Assembly: GCA_022606425.2 (NCBI GenBank)
Contig: JAHDVF020001237.1
Location: 62,001 to 126,000 of the forward strand
Length of the DNA: 64,000 nucleotides
Direction: 5' to 3'
Origin: Lepidostoma basale
Taxonomy: Eukaryota; Arthropoda; Insecta; Trichoptera; Lepidostomatidae
Shown piece by piece: positions 57,472 to 64,000 of the stretch (its first letter is position 1; each line of letters starts with the position of its first letter). A model generated the notes under the pieces. The model was given only the letters and a program-made list of their open reading frames with translations, had not been told where the DNA came from and did not search any database. The translations under genes and the position numbers were made by a program.

Positions 57472-59029
57472 CTGAAACAAAATAATGAAATGAAATTTTG
57501 AATACAGCAAAACCAGTTCTTACACAATAAAAAAATGGCGAACCAAAAAGTAATGGAAAGTCAAAGAGAACTTTTAAATGTACAGGCATTCAATTTAAAC
57601 ATACTCCACAACACTATATGTAGTATGTTACAAGTACATCATATTTTACTAAAAATATTTAATGGGATCATCGACCGTCAGTGCTAAATATTTAAATGTT
57701 GGAGAATTGATGCTTAAAATTTGTTTTAATATGTTAATTTTAAAGTCATTTAAACTGTACAGTAGTTTAATAGATATTTTAACACCTTATGATAAAAAAT
57801 ATGTAAATTTGAATGGTTGTTTAAGAATTTGACATGGTAATAAAAATAATATTTATTTTTATTAATTACTATCACATTTTCATTCAATTATTAATAAATA
57901 AAGCTATAGAATATCATATACGAACTGTTGTATAATTTAAAAATACCAAAATTACATTAAAGTAGTATTTTTATGATTTACTCAGTTTTACCTTATTGAT
58001 TAACAAGAGGTTGACCTTGGCAAAGATGTTATCTTTGGTTAACATCTTGCAGCACACTTTAAGTATCATGAATCATGCTATTTCAAATCACAAGCTAAGA
58101 TACACACTTTGTGAATATTGTGTGCACCTGACATCCGCTGTTATTATGTAACTTAAATTAGGTATTCTTAACCCATTGATTCCAATTAACCTTGACTACC
58201 ACAACTTTAATAAAATACTCTTAATAATTTTCATGATCAATACTGCATTTTTAAAAAATTATTTTGACTTTTTAACGATTCTACTTCATACCCCCCCCTA
58301 CACGCACACACACGTACATACACATACACACAAAGTACACGAGATGATAAATAATATTATTTATACAATACAATACACTCAAAATTACAACGTGCACAAT
58401 ACTTTGAATATTGGCAAATTTCAATTCGTGTCGCGTACTCGTTGTAATTCGTTGTGACTAAAATAAAATAATGGTGGATCAAAAATAGATATCAGTAGGT
58501 ATCAATTATGATTACTTAACTCTAGAATATAATATAACGTCCCACATAATAATAAATATATTATAATTATCTATTATACTATTCGCGCACACACCTATTT
58601 ATTTCCCGTAAATTTAATAGTTTTTTTTTTAAGAAAATACCAGCCGATGTAGGCATTCATGGCGAAAGTTTACGAGCTATTTAAACTGACGGTGATAATA
58701 ATGACGATGGTTGTAAAATGGGAACATTTTTTGTGAAAGTTTCACTCTAATTGTGGATATACTGGAGAAAACGAAATTCATGACTGTACCAATTCGTCAA
58801 TCGCATTGGTTTTTTTTCTCCGCAACATTACGTCGGTGAGTGGCTATAGATTCTAATTAGGCAGATACGCAAAATTTCTGGATTATAGCATTATTTTCCG
58901 CTTCGTATCTATAAAATAATAATCTTTACGGACGTAACGATTGGGAAATTATATCACGAAAAAAATCGTTATATGTACATTGTACCCACATGCATTACAT
59001 ACATGGTACATGGATATAACAATCTCAGA
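57472..59029. other. Intron or upstream region of the amidase gene
   Basis: AT-rich; a CA-rich microsatellite with a C-run at about 58291-58340. I searched for the missing amidase exons and saw none. Confidence 0.45.
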
Positions 59030-59245
59030 GTATATATCTTCTTCCTAGCCTTGTCCCATTTGCTTGAAGTCGGCTCTTCTCGTATGGGGTCTCTGGGACT
59101 GTCTGTGGGTACGGTCTGGTGGGACCCGATCTCTTTTGAATAAGTCCCATCCACGTCGACTTGGGTTTACCACGTCCTCTGAGTCGCCGGTCCGCTTCCA
59201 TCACCTTCCGTGTAACATGGTTTGCTGGGAGCCGCATAACCTGCC
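59030..59245 (-). mobile_element. LINE C-terminal fragment, 3' half of a split copy
   Basis: Reverse strand: MRLPANHVTRKVMEADRRLR, GRGKPKSTWMGLIQK, SRLQANGTRLGRR, ending in GAAGAAGATATA. It is the direct continuation of 59733-59955. Confidence 0.75.
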
Positions 59246-59732
59246 TCTGGTGATGCCGGTGGGGAGAGCAATCAAACTGCTGAACATGATCGCTTCGGAG
59301 ATCGATATCTTTCATATTCGTGAAAGTACGTTCAGAAGACAAATACTCTTGACTTTGGAGAGTATCTTGTATTCCTAATATCGAACCATCTCTCATGCGC
59401 ATTCATAAAAAAAATATTGCAAACTCTGGAAAGAGTACTGCCTCACTGACGTCGACATATTTGGATTCCTTCTGATATGTATGATTTTTTTGGTCTCATG
59501 TTGTTTTTTTTTTTTATCTTTATAATACCATTTTGTGTCCAAATGAGTCGCCTAAATGTTTTATCATTTGTAATGTCTCATTTGTATATAATGTATAAAT
59601 AAATAAATAAATGCGTTCCTGGTATTAAATATTTATTATATTTTACCTGTTCTCAATAGATGCCTTAAACTATAAAAATGTTTGTAATATCTTTTGAGAA
59701 AATAAACTGATTTGATCTGATTTGATTTGATG
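59246..59732 (+). mobile_element. Retroelement inserted into the LINE relic
   Basis: About 490 bp of unrelated sequence between the two LINE halves. Forward strand begins with a short coding-like stretch (LPVGRAIKLLNM, then FHIRESTFRRQILLTLESILYS, stop) and ends with repeated TTTGATCTGATTTGATTTGAT, the short-repeat 3' end expected for a CR1/jockey-like element. 5'-truncated. Confidence 0.55.
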
Positions 59733-59955
59733 ACGTGGCCGTTCCGTCTCAGACGGTCCTCTTCAAGTTTATCTGAGATTGGCCTCACTCTGAAACTGTC
59801 GCAGATGTGAATGTTCCTGATATGGTCCAGCGGTGTTACTCCGCCCGCCCATCTGCATCCTCATTTCGGTGCCGTACAGTTTGTCTGCCAGCACTCCCAA
59901 CCGTAGGTAATGGCTGGACACCTACCGTAGGTCTTCTTATATTTGTTTTATTGAA
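59733..59955 (-). mobile_element. LINE C-terminal fragment, 5' half of the split copy
   Basis: Reverse strand: a YGRCPAITYGWECWQ-like segment, AGGVTPLDHIRNIHICDSF, RVRPISDKLEEDRLRRNGHV, then the junction. The next residues expected in this kind of element resume at 59245. Confidence 0.75.
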
Positions 59956-61464
59956 TTAGCCTTATTATTCACCAACGGGAATTGTTTATCAAATCCATCT
60001 TCCATAACTCGGACTTCCGTTGTCTCCAACTACATAAAGAGTCTTCAGATATTCGTCAGTGTGTTTCATAAATTCTGCTATGCCCACAAGAAGACCACAC
60101 GTTTTAAATCTACGAACGATAAAAAATATTGTTTAAAGAAACGATATCTTGATTATAAATGAACTTGTGAATTAATAATCTCAAAAGGTTTTCCCATTGT
60201 CAAGAATTTAGTAAGATTATTATCCTTTACCTGGCTGATATAAATTTTTAAAGAAAATCAAAGTTTAAGTGTCAAAAAAATATCACATTCTTCATTATCT
60301 CTATTTTGAATACCCATCTGTAGCACTGCTTTATCTTGTGTTCTTTGTTTTAAAGTATTACCGAGCTACATACACGAGGTACGATAATTTACAATTGTTT
60401 CGTGTTTCGTATCTCATTTTATCGGTCATTTGTTTATGCCGGCGAGATAAAATCATTAACAACGTTAGCGAAACAAGTAGACAAAAGAATTATATTTTTT
60501 CAAATTGTTCAGCAGGTGTTAAACATTCAAATCCGATTAAAACACGGACACGTTCAAAACACCAAATGGATCTCCATCAATAGGTTATTTTTGAATACTT
60601 GAAGAGTTATTTCGAGATTCCAAATGCATAAACAGTTTCTTCAACTTCTCGAAATGATAAAATGTTTTAATTTTAAACGCCTTCGCTGTTTTTAAGGTGG
60701 TCCATATCTTACATTTTAAACGATGCGCTGTTCGGAATATTATAATATTTCCTTACTCGAATATTACATATTTTTTAATTTATTGTATTTTATTTACGTT
60801 AACGGTGTGGGATACAGTATAAGGAATAATTGTTATGGGCTAGATAATATAAAACAAAACGCATGTTTCCGTAAAATGTGCATTAAAAATAAATACAGAA
60901 AGATTCATTGTGTACAATACAATAAAAAAATCACACGTGAAATATTATACAATACATGTAGATTTTAATTAAGACCCCGCTTATAGTAGGAAATACTTGG
61001 ACTTGAATCTTCTGGCTTACAGAGGTTCAGCTCATGTGGCTATTCCTCTTGTAACAATAAGATTCAGTGCAAAACGAAACAGTGTTAAACGAGCTCATCT
61101 TAACATGTAAATAATGGGGATAACTGAAACATAACAGAATATAAGAAAATTAAAAACTATTATTTGGTTTATTGTGTAAAGTTTATTGTTAAACACTTAT
61201 ACATTAATAATGTACTTATTTATTGCTAATATCAATTTAGTTCATAAAACATTTATGAAAATAATAAATTTCGTGTGAAGTTAGGATAAATTTTACGTTA
61301 TGTTTGTGATGAGGAAGGTTTCCATATTTTACTTTTTTTGTAAAAAAATTATCTAACACCTTTTCCTGTTTTGTGCAGCAAGCAGCTGTCGTTAAGCAAC
61401 TGTCGATAATTGAAAAACACTTTAAATTTTGTATTTGTATTTTTAAATCGTGTTTTATTAACTT
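59956..61464. other. Intergenic, nothing coding recognised
   Basis: AT-rich. A 48-bp stretch at 61009-61056 (CTGGCTTACAGAGGTTCAGC) also occurs inverted at 51845-51895 in the cytochrome c intron, so it belongs to an unnamed dispersed repeat. Confidence 0.45.
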
Positions 61465-61588
61465 ACACCGCGTCTCCCGCGGGGGCGAAAAGAGAAGGAT
61501 GGAGTGCCGCATCGGTTTAAGTGTGGCAGTCCATTATTTCTGCCTATTCTTTCGGAGAGACGGCGTGATGGTTTGTTAGTTAGTTTCA
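61465..61588 (+). mobile_element. SINE S2, forward, head-truncated copy
   Basis: Begins at CACCGCGTCTCCCGCGG, continues AGAAGGATGGAGTGCCGCA and the LINE-A-like tail GTCCATTATTTCTGCCTA ... GACGGCGTGATGG ... TTAGTTAG. Confidence 0.8.
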
Positions 61589-62729
61589 GTAAGTTAATTA
61601 AATTTCGAAGAAATCAAAAATGTATTATCTAGTGTCAACATCCTTACTTAGCTCCGTCCATATATTCTTTCAAAGGAGTATCATTCAATAATTTATTGGT
61701 CACATCATTCCAGAAATGATTAATTTTGTATATATTATCCATTATATTGTATTTTTTTTTAAATCTCTATTATTTATCTTTTGCATCGGTTTTATGAATA
61801 AGTTGTCGGAATGCCCGCCGCACATAATACAATAAAATTAACAGCGTAATACTGAAACAGTACCTATACGCGGGGTATTACTGTACAAGTTTCCAAATAT
61901 CGCTTTAAAAAGTTGAATATTTTACACGCTAGAATAATATTCGGATGATATTGATTCACACATTCAGAAAATAGCACTTAGTTAAATATCACCATCAAAT
62001 AAAACATATCATAGCAATTTACCTTGATTGTTTACTTTTTAGGTAGGTATATCTAACATTATCGAAGCAAATTATAATATTATTAACTTATACGCAAATA
62101 TTGAAATGAACTAAGATAAGCGTTAGATGCTGGAAACTCGTTAAACTCTGGCAATATTCGTAAACACGCCCAAAGCTTTATTTGTTTTTAACAAATCAAT
62201 TAAACTTTTCGTTTATACTGATAGTACCAACACCTATAGGCAATTAGTATGTACACTTATCGGAATGAAACTACTTGCTTTGAGAATTGAGTGCTTGAAC
62301 AATATTTCAAGTTACCCTAATTATTAATTTCATCGATGGAAGTAAATTCATAAGCATGTATAATTTTGCACTAGACAACGAGGTAATTTAATTAAGAATG
62401 TAATTTTGATAACATTCTTTATTTCACTGTTTCAATTCAACGAAACGAGAACCTAACTCATCTATTCTAATACTAGGTTATTCTGTTGCATTCCAATTAC
62501 ACAGATTGATTACTTCGTTATAGTCTCGGTTTGGACGACCCATCATGTGATTTAGTTATTGTCATTTTGAAGAACATATTAAAGAACCAGCTTTCCCGGA
62601 AAATGTAAGAACATCATAGATGAATGAATAGTAGAATTACAGTTATGTAAAATTATTTTATATCAATTCAGCTATATCAGTTATATTTTTAAAGAAGAAG
62701 AAATATTCGATTGCGTTATTTTAATAACG
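61589..62729. other. Intergenic, nothing recognised
   Basis: AT-rich; no gene-like frame. Confidence 0.4.
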
Positions 62730-62935
62730 TGTAATAATTAATATTTTTTTAACTGCTTCCACTTTGGTCTTTATTTCGACAGCGACCGGTTTCGCCAAAC
62801 TTGCTGCCATCGACAGACCTCGCCTTATTATTTAAAATGAACTTCCATCAAGAGATTTCAGTAAAATCATTCGATTACAATAATGTGTTTTTGAAATTTC
62901 TTCGTAGAAGCTCAATGTAAATTGCGGGAGCAGGA
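62730..62935 (-). repeat. Dispersed repeat with hammerhead-like core
   Basis: Reverse strand: GATGGCAGCAAGTTTGGC then GAAACCGGTC and GCTGTCG. The flank AAAATGAACTTCCATCAAGA recurs inverted at 16330-16360. Confidence 0.6.
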
Positions 62936-62994
62936 ACCGGTGGAACAAAACTGAATATTTGCAAATACGTTTTTTTCTCGTACCAACTGTTTCT

Positions 62995-63420
62995 ATCTAT
63001 GATTCTTCTTCTTCTTCAAGTGCCCTATCGGGTCTCCCCAACGTTGGCGATCACCTCGGCGAACCTGTCCCTGACCTGGGCCGCTCGGAACAGCTCCTTC
63101 ACACTTCTGATGCCGGTCCACTCTCTCACGTTTCGCAGCCAGGACATCTGTCTCCTACCGGGCCCTCGGCGTCCCTCAATTTTCCCCTCCAATATCAGTC
63201 GGAGAAGGTGGTACTTTTCCCCACGCAGTAAATGACCCAGATGTGAAATCTTCCGAACCTCGATAGTTGACAACAGCTCCCTGTCAACTCTAGCTCGCCT
63301 CAGAGTAACCATGTCTGTCCAGAAAATTCTGAGCATTCGGCGATTGAGCCACATTTCAATGCTTCCAGTCTGTTCATTGATTTGACTTTTAAGGTCTACG
63401 TTTCACATCCATACAATAAA
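62995..63420 (-). mobile_element. LINE family D, uninterrupted C-terminal copy
   Basis: Reverse strand frame open for 109 codons to the stop: MWLNRRMLRIFWTDMVTLRR, KISHLGHLLRGEKYHLL, GRRGPGRRQMSWLRNVREW, RDRFAEVIANVG, then a GAA run. It shows what the split copy at 4741-6302 looked like before the insertion. Confidence 0.85.
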
Positions 63421-64000
63421 TGTCTATGATTAAAAAAGGAAAATACACAAGAGGCAAGCGAAAATCTAGCGCCCACCCAAGAAATTTTATAACCCCAACA
63501 AAAATTAATACCGATAATATTTATGTATTGTGCGGCATGAACGCGATACGAGAATACAAACGAGCTACTCTGCCCAAATGAATGGTAACCAGTTTCATTG
63601 TTGTGTTGTCAACCCACTATCACATTGAGATATTCAGACGATCGGATCACGGGGGAATTATTTGGGTGATACAAAAACCTATTTGGCAGGCAATTACTCA
63701 TAAGCCACACAAAACACATAAAAATGAACGCAACATAAAGATAACAAGTATCCGCAAATTAAATAATGTATACAAAATGTGGTAGGCACTTTTTAAAGAG
63801 GTACCTACCCAGTTAAAAATCATTCACCTCAAAATTATTATTATTCGAATTAACTCCGGCGTACTGAATTTGAACCCCAAAGGTCTTCGCATTAATATAT
63901 TTATTCAGAACAGTCCTACAAACGGAAAATCACATAAATAACGTAACACAATAAATTCAATGGACTTATGTGATTCTATCAATGCTTACGTATATGTAAT
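63421..64000. other. Intergenic to window end, nothing recognised
   Basis: Short open frames only; no recognised repeat. Confidence 0.4.

Noticed and set aside
58291..58340. CA-rich, C-run tract as a regulatory element of the amidase gene
   Set aside because: It looks like an ordinary microsatellite and there is no evidence linking it to a promoter.
1..64000. CRISPR array, operon or prokaryotic signals
   Set aside because: No regularly spaced direct repeats; spliced genes with GT-AG introns show this is eukaryotic nuclear DNA.

Overview
The window looks like AT-rich nuclear DNA from an insect. Four genes are recognisable: three are split into exons with ordinary GT-AG introns, and all four encode eukaryotic housekeeping or metabolic proteins. 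The rest is dominated by degenerate non-LTR retrotransposons, SINEs, mariner/Tigger DNA transposons and foldback MITEs. The protein sequences and the repeat types fit a neopteran insect. I cannot fix the order: the retroelement tails resemble ones known from moths, whereas the cytochrome c is not typical of moths.

Positions 1-38,800 hold no convincing host gene. They are a repeat graveyard. At least six kinds of LINE C-terminal fragment are present, mostly ending in short GAA runs or a GTTA run. There is a textbook nested LINE insertion with a 12-bp target duplication (4,741-6,302), foldback elements (9,979; 20,473; 23,213; 25,747; 35,320), a tRNA-derived SINE family, a second SINE family that shares its 3' end with a LINE, a (TA)n-filled inverted-repeat element (26,866-27,476), a deleted Tigger-like element (32,047-32,685), and one intact mariner with perfect 31-bp terminal repeats and an uninterrupted transposase (33,967-35,242).

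Positions 38,821-57,471 form a compact gene island. In order: RNA polymerase I second-largest subunit (+, 18 coding exons, complete, 1132 aa); cytochrome c (-, three coding exons plus a probable non-coding first exon, 108 aa); a SENP8/NEDP1-like deneddylase (+, two exons, 219 aa), divergent from cytochrome c across about 0.6 kb; and a fatty-acid-amide-hydrolase-2-like amidase (-, last four exons only). They share no pathway; the cluster is ordinary eukaryotic neighbourhood. Introns carry some of the same repeats (a SINE in intron 8 of the polymerase gene; a LINE fragment and a foldback element in the cytochrome c intron).

Positions 57,472-64,000 return to repeats: a LINE relic split by another retroelement (59,030-59,955), a SINE (61,465) and a LINE fragment (62,995-63,420). 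The missing 5' exons of the amidase were not found and probably lie beyond the right edge.

The most unusual signal is a small motif found at about a dozen places in otherwise different short repeats: a CTGANGA-like strand, a short self-complementary helix, a GAAAC strand, and a nearby GTC/GTT closing a two-base-pair helix. This is the layout of a minimal hammerhead ribozyme. The best copy (35,865-35,909) also has a perfect 7-bp outer helix.
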